Shown one piece after another: positions 1 through 8,226 of a stretch of DNA of 64,000 nucleotides. The stretch is taken from positions 53,741,496 to 53,805,495 of the forward strand of contig OZ022341.1 in NCBI GenBank assembly GCA_963989245.1, read 5' to 3'. A program made the translations under genes and the position numbers. The notes beneath the pieces were generated by a model. That model was not told the origin of the DNA and ran no database searches. It saw only the letters and a program-made list of their open reading frames with translations. Within the stretch, counting starts at the first letter, position 1. Each line of letters begins with the position of its first letter. Source of the stretch: Nansenia antarctica (lineage: Eukaryota; Chordata; Actinopteri; Argentiniformes; Microstomatidae).

Positions 1-309
1 CAATGATAGATGCTGACTATTATCCTCGTCAGGTGTCAGATTAAATGCATAAAGAGTGTACCCTCTCAGGAAATCGTTTCGATCAATGGCCATAGCACTG
101 TTCTTTAAATGTCTCCCTGTTGATAACACCAGTTGATAGAATTCACGAGTTACGCAACCATTAGGGAAGTCCGGTTGTAATGGTTTGGTGGGGAACTGGA
201 CACCGTCAACATATATTGCCAGATATTCTAGATTATAATTCTTAAAATTGAATGGGTTCTTGCCATAGTCGCCCGTAAAAGAGTCATTATCAACCATCGC
301 TACCACCAC
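1..309 (-). CDS. Capsid fragment, partial (window edge)
   Basis: Residues 1-103 match the reference; the C-terminal part lies outside the window. Confidence 0.6.
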   Translation of the reverse strand, partial: MVVAMVDNDSFTGDYGKNPFNFKNYNLEYLAIYVDGVQFPTKPLQPDFPNGCVTREFYQLVLSTGRHLKNSAMAIDRNDFLRGYTLYAFNLTPDEDNSQHLSL

Positions 310-388
310 AGACTATGTTATTGTTTGACTAAAACCCCTTGCTTTGACTAAATAAAAACGATTGTAATGATACATGAACTCTGATAAT

Positions 389-874
389 TTATTTGACCAA
401 CATTTTATTGACTTGCACAATCTTACACAATTGTCTGAACATGTTGAACACAACTAAACACATTATGAACACACACACACACGGTTGCAACTTTTTCACA
501 AAACGTGTTACCATTGTGTCATTTTTAAACAGATTAGAAGAATATTTAGATATCAACATATCATAGGTGATGCCTCTACACATGTGATTTAAGAAGTAGA
601 TACAGTGTTCACCACATGTGACCGATGTGACATCCTGAACTTGTTTGTCTGATAAATGTATCTCATCACATGACATGTTTAAAAAGTCATAAATCGATTT
701 AGGAAATATTGAATGATTTGGAGCATTTCCAAAACTGTCAAAAAAACACCCAACTCTCTCCAATATATAAACTGCCAGCCAATGCTCTCCAGGCTGGTCA
801 GAGGGGTGTGTGTTAATTATCATAGCACTAGGTCTTATTTGTAGAGGTTGCTGGGGCAGTTTATCACAAGCCAA
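389..874 (-). CDS. Protease copy 1, 161-residue form
   Basis: Same protein as the reference. The spacer on its left is the one-base-longer form. Confidence 0.7.
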   Translation of the reverse strand: MACDKLPQQPLQIRPSAMIINTHPSDQPGEHWLAVYILERVGCFFDSFGNAPNHSIFPKSIYDFLNMSCDEIHLSDKQVQDVTSVTCGEHCIYFLNHMCRGITYDMLISKYSSNLFKNDTMVTRFVKKLQPCVCVFIMCLVVFNMFRQLCKIVQVNKMLVK

Positions 875-910
875 AACACCTGGCTGTCAGTTCCACAGTA
901 TTCATGATGC

Positions 911-1354
911 TTAATAGTAATCAACTAAAACCTGCGATGGGACACTTCAATCATACTATCATATACCGCATAAATTATTAGATTGATGGTATTAGGCAGC
1001 GGGTTCCTGAAACGTGTCTCCAGGCGTATGTTACCACTCTTGATCAATGATAGATGCTGACTATTATCCTCGTCAGGTGTCAGATTAAATGCATAAAGAG
1101 TGTACCCTCTCAGGAAATCGTTTCGATCAATGGCCATAGCACTGTTCTTTAAATGTCTCCCTGTTGATAACACCAGTTGATAGAATTCACGAGTTACGCA
1201 ACCATTAGGGAAGTCCGGTTGTAATGGTTTGGTGGGGAACTGGACACCGTCAACATATATTGCCAGATATTCTAGATTATAATTCTTAAAATTGAATGGG
1301 TTCTTGCCATAGTCGCCCGTAAAAGAGTCATTATCAACATTTCGCTACCACCAC
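911..1354 (-). pseudogene. Capsid fragment copy 1, twice frame-broken
   Basis: An extra-base change near 1338..1342 breaks the frame at the N-terminal end, and a 4 bp deletion near 934 replaces the last residues after SHRR. The open part is 925..1173 from a GTG. This is the most damaged capsid copy in the window. Confidence 0.7.
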
Positions 1355-1432
1355 AGACTATGTTATTGTTTGACTAAAACCCCTTGCTTGACTAAATAAA
1401 AATGATTGTAATGATACATGAACTCTGATAAT

Positions 1433-1918
1433 TTATTTGACCAACATTTTATTGACTTGCACAATCTTACACAATTGTCTGAACATGTTGAACACAACTA
1501 AACACATTATGAACACACACACACACGGTTGCAACTTTTTCACAAAACGTGTTACCATTGTGTCATTTTTAAACAGATTAGAAGAATATTTAGATATCAA
1601 CATATCATAGGTGATGCCTCTACACATGTGATTTAAGAAGTAGATACAGTGTTCACCACATGTGACCGATGTGACATCCTGAACTTGTTTGTCTGATAAA
1701 TGTATCTCATCACATGACATGTTTAAAAAGTCATAAATCGATTTAGGAAATATTGAATGATTTGGAGCATTTCCAAAACTGTCAAAAAAACACCCAACTC
1801 TCTCCAATATATAAACTGCCAGCCAATGCTCTCCAGGCTGGTCAGAGGGGTGTGTGTTAATTATCATAGCACTAGGTCTTATTTGTAGAGGTTGCTGGGG
1901 CAGTTTATCACAAGCCAA
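1433..1918 (-). CDS. Protease copy 2, 161-residue form
   Basis: Same protein as the reference. Confidence 0.7.
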   Translation of the reverse strand: MACDKLPQQPLQIRPSAMIINTHPSDQPGEHWLAVYILERVGCFFDSFGNAPNHSIFPKSIYDFLNMSCDEIHLSDKQVQDVTSVTCGEHCIYFLNHMCRGITYDMLISKYSSNLFKNDTMVTRFVKKLQPCVCVFIMCLVVFNMFRQLCKIVQVNKMLVK

Positions 1919-1954
1919 AACACCTGGCTGTCAGTTCCACAGTATTCATGATGC

Positions 1955-2401
1955 TTAATAGTAATCAACTAAAACCTGTCTGCGATGGGACACTTCAATC
2001 ATACTATCATATACCGCATAAATTATTAGATTGATGGTATTAGGCAGCGGGTTCCTGAAACGTGTCTCCAGGCGTATGTTACCACTCTTGATCAATGATA
2101 GATGCTGACTATTATCCTCGTCAGGTGTCAGATTAAATGCATAAAGAGTGTACCCTCTCAGGAAATCGTTTCGATCAATGGCCATAGCACTGTTCTTTAA
2201 ATGTCTCCCTGTTGATAACACCAGTTGATAGAATTCACGAGTTACGCAACCATTAGGGAAGTCCGGTTGTAATGGTTTGGTGGGGAACTGGACACCGTCA
2301 ACATATATTGCCAGATATTCTAGATTATAATTCTTAAAATTGAAAGGGTTCTTGCCATAGTCGCCCGTAAAAGAGTCATTATCAACCATCGCTACCACCA
2401 C
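1955..2401 (-). CDS. Capsid fragment copy 2
   Basis: Protein as reference. It has one silent change in the Pro19 codon (AAAGGG in place of AATGGG on the plus strand, near 2344). Confidence 0.6.
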   Translation of the reverse strand: MVVAMVDNDSFTGDYGKNPFNFKNYNLEYLAIYVDGVQFPTKPLQPDFPNGCVTREFYQLVLSTGRHLKNSAMAIDRNDFLRGYTLYAFNLTPDEDNSQHLSLIKSGNIRLETRFRNPLPNTINLIIYAVYDSMIEVSHRRQVLVDYY

Positions 2402-2479
2402 AGACTATGTTATTGTTTGACTAAAACCCCTTGCTTGACTAAATAAAAATGATTGTAATGATACATGAACTCTGATAAT
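2402..2479. other. Spacer between units (reference copy)
   Basis: This AT-rich stretch of 78 bp is the only part of the unit outside the frames apart from the 36 bp gap. It holds two TTGACTAAA copies and, on the plus strand, an AATAAA at 2442..2447. I see no clear TATA box directed at the capsid fragment. Across the array it exists in three forms: the common one, a one-base-longer form (GCTTTGAC with AAAACG), and a form with TTTTACATG in place of TGATACATG. Confidence 0.8.
2417..2443. repeat. Direct repeat TTGACTAAA x2 in the spacer
   Basis: TTGACTAAA occurs at 2417..2425 and again at 2435..2443, separated by ACCCCTTGC, which gives an 18 bp period. In the one-base-longer spacer form the match grows to TTTGACTAAA on both sides. 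It recurs in every unit just upstream of the capsid fragment. It may be a remnant of the junction that made the tandem unit, or a protein-binding site; the sequence does not decide. Confidence 0.8.
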
Positions 2480-2484
2480 TTATT
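2479..2484 (-). terminator. Polyadenylation signal AATAAA overlapping the protease stop
   Basis: Read on the minus strand, AATAAA spans the TAA stop of the 161-residue form. It is present in every unit. This is a typical compact-virus arrangement for ending a transcript; use as a signal is inferred. Confidence 0.5.
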
Positions 2485-2965
2485 TGACCAACATTTTATT
2501 GACTTGCACAATCTTACACAATTGTCTGAACATGTTGAACACAACTAAACACATTATGAACACACACACACACGGTTGCAACTTTTTCACAAAACGTGTT
2601 ACCATTGTGTCATTTTTAAACAGATTAGAAGAATATTTAGATATCAACATATCATAGGTGATGCCTCTACACATGTGATTTAAGAAGTAGATACAGTGTT
2701 CACCACATGTGACCGATGTGACATCCTGAACTTGTTTGTCTGATAAATGTATCTCATCACATGACATGTTTAAAAAGTCATAAATCGATTTAGGAAATAT
2801 TGAATGATTTGGAGCATTTCCAAAACTGTCAAAAAAACACCCAACTCTCTCCAATATATAAACTGCCAGCCAATGCTCTCCAGGCTGGTCAGAGGGGTGT
2901 GTGTTAATTATCATAGCACTAGGTCTTATTTGTAGAGGTTGCTGGGGCAGTTTATCACAAGCCAA
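2480..2965 (-). CDS. Adenain-like cysteine protease, peptidase C5 type (reference copy, 161-residue form)
   Basis: Proteases of this family cleave capsid precursors during virion maturation. The expected residues are visible in order: His31 in GEHWLAVY, Asp46 in FFDSFG, Gln80 in KQVQDV, and Cys87 in TCGEHC, six residues after the Gln, with a second Cys at 91. Adenoviral relatives are about 200 residues; here the part before the His is short (30 residues). No ATG stands at the beginning. The frame opens after a TGA, similarity starts near a TTG at 2965, and the first in-frame ATG is codon 18 (2914), which would still keep all four residues. After residue 130 a (GT)7 run encodes CVCV, followed by a hydrophobic tail (FIMCLVVFNMF). 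The stop overlaps an AATAAA signal. Whether any copy is expressed or active cannot be told from the sequence. Confidence 0.78.
   Translation of the reverse strand: MACDKLPQQPLQIRPSAMIINTHPSDQPGEHWLAVYILERVGCFFDSFGNAPNHSIFPKSIYDFLNMSCDEIHLSDKQVQDVTSVTCGEHCIYFLNHMCRGITYDMLISKYSSNLFKNDTMVTRFVKKLQPCVCVFIMCLVVFNMFRQLCKIVQVNKMLVK
2495..2500 (-). terminator. Second polyadenylation signal AATAAA
   Basis: A second AATAAA on the minus strand lies 16 bp upstream of the first, inside the last codons of the 161-residue protease form. In the 149-residue form it falls after the stop codon. Confidence 0.45.
2561..2574. repeat. (AC)n microsatellite inside the protease frame
   Basis: The plus strand reads (AC)7 here, which is (GT)7 in the coding direction. 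Across the array n is 6, 7, 8 or 9, and n sets which of three C-terminal tails follows: 7 gives 161 residues, 6 or 9 gives 149/151, and 8 gives 137. The catalytic residues lie before it. Confidence 0.85.
2830..2836. repeat. A7 run inside the protease frame
   Basis: This run (T7 in the coding direction) encodes the Phe-Phe just before Asp46. It has 8 bases in 13 units and 9 in four, which breaks the frame before the Asp, Gln and Cys. Confidence 0.85.
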
Positions 2966-2996
2966 AACACCTGGCTGTCAGTTCCACAGTATTCAT
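2955..2996 (-). other. Small ATG frame in the capsid-protease gap (13 codons)
   Basis: The first ATG after the capsid stop lies at 2996 and opens a 13-codon frame, out of phase with and overlapping the protease start. It could be a decayed start of the protease gene or have no role. A 1 bp deletion destroys this ATG in the units at 23926 and 29157. Confidence 0.35.
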
Positions 2997-3001
2997 GATG
3001 C

Positions 3002-3448
3002 TTAATAGTAATCAACTAAAACCTGTCTGCGATGGGACACTTCAATCATACTATCATATACCGCATAAATTATTAGATTGATGGTATTAGGCAGCGGGTT
3101 CCTGAAACGTGTCTCCAGGCGTATGTTACCACTCTTGATCAATGATAGATGCTGACTATTATCCTCGTCAGGTGTCAGATTAAATGCATAAAGAGTGTAC
3201 CCTCTCAGGAAATCGTTTCGATCAATGGCCATAGCACTGTTCTTTAAATGTCTCCCTGTTGATAACACCAGTTGATAGAATTCACGAGTTACGCAACCAT
3301 TAGGGAAGTCCGGTTGTAATGGTTTGGTGGGGAACTGGACACCGTCAACATATATTGCCAGATATTCTAGATTATAATTCTTAAAATTGAATGGGTTCTT
3401 GCCATAGTCGCCCGTAAAAGAGTCATTATCAACCATCGCTACCACCAC
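3002..3448 (-). CDS. Hexon-like capsid protein, C-terminal fragment (reference copy)
   Basis: The frame has 148 codons from a GTG, or 144 from the first ATG at 3436. It resembles the C-terminal part of 'F54H12.2-like' proteins, which belong with the hexon-like capsid proteins of Polinton/adintovirus elements. Visible landmarks are KNPFNFKNYN at about residues 17-26, an alternating strand-like stretch YLAIYVDG (29-36), GYTLYAFNLTPD (83-94), IRLETRF (109-115), INLIIYAVYD (123-132) and the closing VLVDYY. Full family members are several hundred residues, so only the last portion is present and the unit begins inside the gene. The family similarity seems to continue through the residues before the ATG (VVVA), directly after an in-frame TAG, so the frame is a truncated piece rather than a complete small gene. 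There is no signal peptide or membrane segment. It lies 36 bp before the protease on the same strand. The capsid assignment is by recall of the family; the open frame itself is certain. Confidence 0.65.
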   Translation of the reverse strand: MVVAMVDNDSFTGDYGKNPFNFKNYNLEYLAIYVDGVQFPTKPLQPDFPNGCVTREFYQLVLSTGRHLKNSAMAIDRNDFLRGYTLYAFNLTPDEDNSQHLSLIKSGNIRLETRFRNPLPNTINLIIYAVYDSMIEVSHRRQVLVDYY

Positions 3449-3526
3449 AGACTATGTTATTGTTTGACTAAAACCCCTTGCTTGACTAAATAAAAATGAT
3501 TGTAATGATACATGAACTCTGATAAT

Positions 3527-4012
3527 TTATTTGACCAACATTTTATTGACTTGCACAATCTTACACAATTGTCTGAACATGTTGAACACAACTAAACACA
3601 TTATGAACACACACACACACGGTTGCAACTTTTTCACAAAACGTGTTACCATTGTGTCATTTTTAAACAGATTAGAAGAATATTTAGATATCAACATATC
3701 ATAGGTGATGCCTCTACACATGTGATTTAAGAAGTAGATACAGTGTTCACCACATGTGACCGATGTGACATCCTGAACTTGTTTGTCTGATAAATGTATC
3801 TCATCACATGACATGTTTAAAAAGTCATAAATCGATTTAGGAAATATTGAATGATTTGGAGCATTTCCAAAACTGTCAAAAAAACACCCAACTCTCTCCA
3901 ATATATAAACTGCCAGCCAATGCTCTCCAGGCTGGTCAGAGGGGTGTGTGTTAATTATCATAGCACTAGGTCTTATTTGTAGAGGTTGCTGGGGCAGTTT
4001 ATCACAAGCCAA
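3527..4012 (-). CDS. Protease copy 4, 161-residue form
   Basis: Same protein as the reference (copy 3). Confidence 0.7.
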   Translation of the reverse strand: MACDKLPQQPLQIRPSAMIINTHPSDQPGEHWLAVYILERVGCFFDSFGNAPNHSIFPKSIYDFLNMSCDEIHLSDKQVQDVTSVTCGEHCIYFLNHMCRGITYDMLISKYSSNLFKNDTMVTRFVKKLQPCVCVFIMCLVVFNMFRQLCKIVQVNKMLVK

Positions 4013-4048
4013 AACACCTGGCTGTCAGTTCCACAGTATTCATGATGC

Positions 4049-4495
4049 TTAATAGTAATCAACTAAAACCTGTCTGCGATGGGACACTTCAATCATACTA
4101 TCATATACCGCATAAATTATTAGATTGATGGTATTAGGCAGCGGGTTCCAGAAACGTGTCTCCAGGCGTATGTTACCACTCTTGATCAATGATAGATGCT
4201 GACTATTATCCTCGTCAGGTGTCAGATTAAATGCATAAAGAGTGTACCCTCTCAGGAAATCGTTTCGATCAATGGCCATAGCACTGTTCTTTAAATGTCT
4301 CCCTGTTGATAACACCAGTTGATAGAATTCACGAGTTACGCAACCATTAGGGAAGTCCGGTTGTAATGGTTTGGTGGGGAACTGGACACCGTCAACATAT
4401 ATTGCCAGATATTCTAGATTATAATTCTTAAAATTGAATGGGTTCTTGCCATAGTCGCCCGTAAAAGAGTCATTATCAACCATCGCTACCACCAC
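4049..4495 (-). CDS. Capsid fragment copy 4, R116W
   Basis: The single change Arg116 to Trp lies just after the IRLETRF strand. Confidence 0.6.
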   Translation of the reverse strand: MVVAMVDNDSFTGDYGKNPFNFKNYNLEYLAIYVDGVQFPTKPLQPDFPNGCVTREFYQLVLSTGRHLKNSAMAIDRNDFLRGYTLYAFNLTPDEDNSQHLSLIKSGNIRLETRFWNPLPNTINLIIYAVYDSMIEVSHRRQVLVDYY

Positions 4496-4573
4496 AGACT
4501 ATGTTATTGTTTGACTAAAACCCCTTGCTTGACTAAATAAAAATGATTGTAATGATACATGAACTCTGATAAT

Positions 4574-5059
4574 TTATTTGACCAACATTTTATTGACTTG
4601 CACAATCTTACACAATTGTCTGAACATGTTGAACACAACTAAACACATTATGAACACACACACACACGGTTGCAACTTTTTCACAAAACGTGTTACCATT
4701 GTGTCATTTTTAAACAGATTAGAAGAATATTTAGATATCAACATATCATAGGTGATGCCTCTACACATGTGATTTAAGAAGTAGATACAGTGTTCACCAC
4801 ATGTGACCGATGTGACATCCTGAACTTGTTTGTCTGATAAATGTATCTCATCACATGACATGTTTAAAAAGTCATAAATCGATTTAGGAAATATTGAATG
4901 ATTTGGAGCATTTCCAAAACTGTCAAAAAAACACCCAACTCTCTCCAATATATAAACTGCCAGCCAATGCTCTCCAGGCTGGTCAGAGGGGTGTGTGTTA
5001 ATTATCATAGCACTAGGTCTTATTTGTAGAGGTTGCTGGGGCAGTTTATCACAAGCCAA
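4574..5059 (-). CDS. Protease copy 5, 161-residue form
   Basis: Same protein as the reference. Confidence 0.7.
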   Translation of the reverse strand: MACDKLPQQPLQIRPSAMIINTHPSDQPGEHWLAVYILERVGCFFDSFGNAPNHSIFPKSIYDFLNMSCDEIHLSDKQVQDVTSVTCGEHCIYFLNHMCRGITYDMLISKYSSNLFKNDTMVTRFVKKLQPCVCVFIMCLVVFNMFRQLCKIVQVNKMLVK

Positions 5060-5095
5060 AACACCTGGCTGTCAGTTCCACAGTATTCATGATGC

Positions 5096-5542
5096 TTAAT
5101 AGTAATCAACTAAAACCTGTCTGCGATGGGACACTTCAATCATACTATCATATACCGCATAAATTATTAGATTGATGGTATTAGGCAGCGGGTTCCTGAA
5201 ACGTGTCTCCAGGCGTATGTTACCACTCTTGATCAATGATAGATGCTGACTATTATCCTCGTCAGGTGTCAGATTAAATGCATAAAGAGTGTACCCTCTC
5301 AGGAAATCGTTTCGATCAATGGCCATAGCACTGTTCTTTAAATGTCTCCCTGTTGATAACACCAGTTGATAGAATTCACGAGTTACGCAACCATTAGGGA
5401 AGTCCGGTTGTAATGGTTTGGTGGGGAACTGGACACCGTCAACATATATTGCCAGATATTCTAGATTATAATTCTTAAAATTGAATGGGTTCTTGCCATA
5501 GTCGCCCGTAAAAGAGTCATTATCAACCATCGCTACCACCAC
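5096..5542 (-). CDS. Capsid fragment copy 5
   Basis: Protein identical to reference. Confidence 0.6.
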   Translation of the reverse strand: MVVAMVDNDSFTGDYGKNPFNFKNYNLEYLAIYVDGVQFPTKPLQPDFPNGCVTREFYQLVLSTGRHLKNSAMAIDRNDFLRGYTLYAFNLTPDEDNSQHLSLIKSGNIRLETRFRNPLPNTINLIIYAVYDSMIEVSHRRQVLVDYY

Positions 5543-5654
5543 AGACTATGTTATTGTTTGACTAAAACCCCTTGCTTGACTAAATAAAAATGATTGTAAT
5601 TTTACATGAACTCTGATAATTTATTTGACCAACATTTTATTGACTTGCACAATC

Positions 5655-6102
5655 TTACACAATTGTCTGAACATGTTGAACACAACTAAACACATTATGA
5701 ACACACACACACGGTTGCAACTTTTTCACAAAACGTGTTACCATTGTGTCATTTTTAAACAGATTAGAAGAATATTTAGATATCAACATATCATAGGTGA
5801 TGCCTAAACATGTGATTTAAGAAGTAGATACAGTGTTCACCACATGTGACCGATGTGACATCCTGAACTTGTTTGTCTGATAAATGTATCTCATCACATG
5901 ACATGTTTAAAAAGTCATAAATCGATTTAGGAAATATTGAATGATTTGGAGCATTTCCAAAACTGTCAAAAAAACACCCAACTCTCTCCAATATATAAAC
6001 TGCCAGCCAATGCTCTCCAGGCTGGTCAGAGGGGTGTGTGTTAATTATCATAGCACTAGGTCTTATTTGTAGAGGTTGCTGGGGCAGTTTATCACAAGCC
6101 AA
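5655..6102 (-). pseudogene. Protease copy 6, cut to 103 residues
   Basis: A 2 bp net deletion (CCTAAACATG on the plus strand near 5803) shifts the frame after residue 97, and the frame ends at 5791. His31, Asp46, Gln80 and Cys87 remain, but the C-terminal third is lost. It is linked to the TTTTACATG spacer form on its left. Confidence 0.7.
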
Positions 6103-6138
6103 AACACCTGGCTGTCAGTTCCACAGTATTCATGATGC

Positions 6139-6585
6139 TTAATAGTAATCAACTAAAACCTGTCTGCGATGGGACACTTCAATCATACTATCATATACCG
6201 CATAAATTATTAGATTGATGGTATTAGGCAGCGGGTTCCTGAAACGTGTCTCCAGGCGTATGTTACCACTCTTGATCAATGATAGATGCTGACTATTATC
6301 CTCGTCAGGTGTCAGATTAAATGCATAAAGAGTGTACCCTCTCAGGAAATCGTTTCGATCAATGGCCATAGCACTGTTCTTTAAATGTCTCCCTGTTGAT
6401 AACACCAGTTGATAGAATTCACGAGTTACGCAACCATTAGGGAAGTCCGGTTGTAATGGTTTGGTGGGGAACTGGACACCGTCAACATATATTGCCAGAT
6501 ATTCTAGATTATAATTCTTAAAATTGAATGGGTTCTTGCCATAGTCGCCCGTAAAAGAGTCATTATCAACCATCGCTACCACCAC
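6139..6585 (-). CDS. Capsid fragment copy 6
   Basis: Protein identical to reference. Confidence 0.6.
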   Translation of the reverse strand: MVVAMVDNDSFTGDYGKNPFNFKNYNLEYLAIYVDGVQFPTKPLQPDFPNGCVTREFYQLVLSTGRHLKNSAMAIDRNDFLRGYTLYAFNLTPDEDNSQHLSLIKSGNIRLETRFRNPLPNTINLIIYAVYDSMIEVSHRRQVLVDYY

Positions 6586-6697
6586 AGACTATGTTATTGT
6601 TTGACTAAAACCCCTTGCTTGACTAAATAAAAATGATTGTAATGATACATGAACTCTGATAATTTATTTGACCAACATTTTATTGACTTGCACAATC

Positions 6698-7147
6698 TTA
6701 CACAATTGTCTGAACATGTTGAACACAACTAAACACATTATGAACACACACACACGGTTGCAACTTTTTCACAAAACGTGTTACCATTGTGTCATTTTTA
6801 AACAGATTAGAAGAATATTTAGATATCAACATATCATAGGTGATGCCTCTACACATGTGATTTAAGAAGTAGATACAGTGTTCACCACATGTGACCGATG
6901 TGACATCCTGAACTTGTTTGTCTGATAAATGTATCTCATCACATGACATTTTTAAAAAGTCATAAATCGATTTAGGAAATATTGAATGATTTGGAGCATT
7001 TCCAAAACTGTCAAAAAAACACCCAACTCTCTCCAATATATAAACTGCCAGCCAATGCTCTCCAGGCTGGTCAGAGGGGTGTGTGTTAATTATCATAGCA
7101 CTAGGTCTTATTTGTAGAGGTTGCTGGGGCAGTTTATCACAAGCCAA
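6698..7147 (-). CDS. Protease copy 7, 149-residue form, N66K
   Basis: (AC)6 gives the short tail HNVFSCVQHVQTIV in place of the hydrophobic tail. Asn66 is changed to Lys. Catalytic residues are intact. Confidence 0.7.
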   Translation of the reverse strand: MACDKLPQQPLQIRPSAMIINTHPSDQPGEHWLAVYILERVGCFFDSFGNAPNHSIFPKSIYDFLKMSCDEIHLSDKQVQDVTSVTCGEHCIYFLNHMCRGITYDMLISKYSSNLFKNDTMVTRFVKKLQPCVCVHNVFSCVQHVQTIV

Positions 7148-7183
7148 AACACCTGGCTGTCAGTTCCACAGTATTCATGATGC

Positions 7184-7630
7184 TTAATAGTAATCAACTA
7201 AAACCTGTCTGCGATGGGACACTTCAATCATACTATCATATACCGCATAAATTATTAGATTGATGGTATTAGGCAGCGGGTTCCTGAAACGTGTCTCCAG
7301 GCGTATGTTACCACTCTTGATCAATGATAGATGCTGACTATTATCCTCGTCAGGTGTCAGATTAAATGCATAAAGAGTGTACCCTCTCAGGAAATCGTTT
7401 CGATCAATGGCCATAGCACTGTTCTTTAAATGTCTCCCTGTTGATAACACCAGTTGATAGAATTCACGAGTTACGCAACCATTAGGGAAGTCCGGTTGTA
7501 ATGGTTTGGTGGGGAACTGGACACCGTCAACATATATTGCCAGATATTCTAGATTATAATTCTTAAAATTGAATGGGTTCTTGCCATAGTCGCCCGTAAA
7601 AGAGTCATTATCAACCATCGCTACCACCAC
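7184..7630 (-). CDS. Capsid fragment copy 7
   Basis: Protein identical to reference. Confidence 0.6.
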   Translation of the reverse strand: MVVAMVDNDSFTGDYGKNPFNFKNYNLEYLAIYVDGVQFPTKPLQPDFPNGCVTREFYQLVLSTGRHLKNSAMAIDRNDFLRGYTLYAFNLTPDEDNSQHLSLIKSGNIRLETRFRNPLPNTINLIIYAVYDSMIEVSHRRQVLVDYY

Positions 7631-7742
7631 AGACTATGTTATTGTTTGACTAAAACCCCTTGCTTGACTAAATAAAAATGATTGTAATTTTACATGAACT
7701 CTGATAATTTATTTGACCAACATTTTATTGACTTGCACAATC

Positions 7743-8190
7743 TTACACAATTGTCTGAACATGTTGAACACAACTAAACACATTATGAACACACACACAC
7801 GGTTGCAACTTTTTCACAAAACGTGTTACCATTGTGTCATTTTTAAACAGATTAGAAGAATATTTAGATATCAACATATCATAGGTGATGCCTAAACATG
7901 TGATTTAAGAAGTAGATACAGTGTTCACCACATGTGACCGATGTGACATCCTGAACTTGTTTGTCTGATAAATGTATCTCATCACATGACATGTTTAAAA
8001 AGTCATAAATCGATTTAGGAAATATTGAATGATTTGGAGCATTTCCAAAACTGTCAAAAAAACACCCAACTCTCTCCAATATATAAACTGCCAGCCAATG
8101 CTCTCCAGGCTGGTCAGAGGGGTGTGTGTTAATTATCATAGCACTAGGTCTTATTTGTAGAGGTTGCTGGGGCAGTTTATCACAAGCCAA
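7743..8190 (-). pseudogene. Protease copy 8, cut to 103 residues
   Basis: Same 2 bp deletion and linked TTTTACATG spacer as copy 6; the frame ends at 7879. Confidence 0.7.
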
Positions 8191-8226
8191 AACACCTGGC
8201 TGTCAGTTCCACAGTATTCATGATGC

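Larger units (their letters stand above)
2402..3448 (-). repeat. Reference repeat unit (1,047 bp)
   Basis: This unit carries no difference that I could see from the majority sequence. In minus-strand order it holds the capsid fragment (3448 down to 3002), a 36 bp gap (3001 to 2966), the protease (2965 down to 2480) and a 78 bp spacer (2479 to 2402). Almost all of the unit is open frame, so the amplified piece was cut inside one viral gene and shortly after the next. All other copies are described relative to this unit. Confidence 0.95.

Noticed and set aside
2442..2447. Plus-strand AATAAA in the spacer
   Set aside because: No plus-strand gene precedes it; AT-rich spacers often contain this hexamer.
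2849..2860. TATA-box-like plus-strand string AATATATAAACT inside the protease
   Set aside because: It is within coding sequence for Val-Tyr-Ile-Leu-Glu on the other strand, and no supported plus-strand gene follows. Chance in AT-rich DNA is enough.
6668..6865. Plus-strand 60-67 codon frame repeated in many units
   Set aside because: It lies antisense over the 3' part of the protease, starts at a TTG, and appears or vanishes with the microsatellite length. It has no recognisable features and is a shadow of the protease frame.
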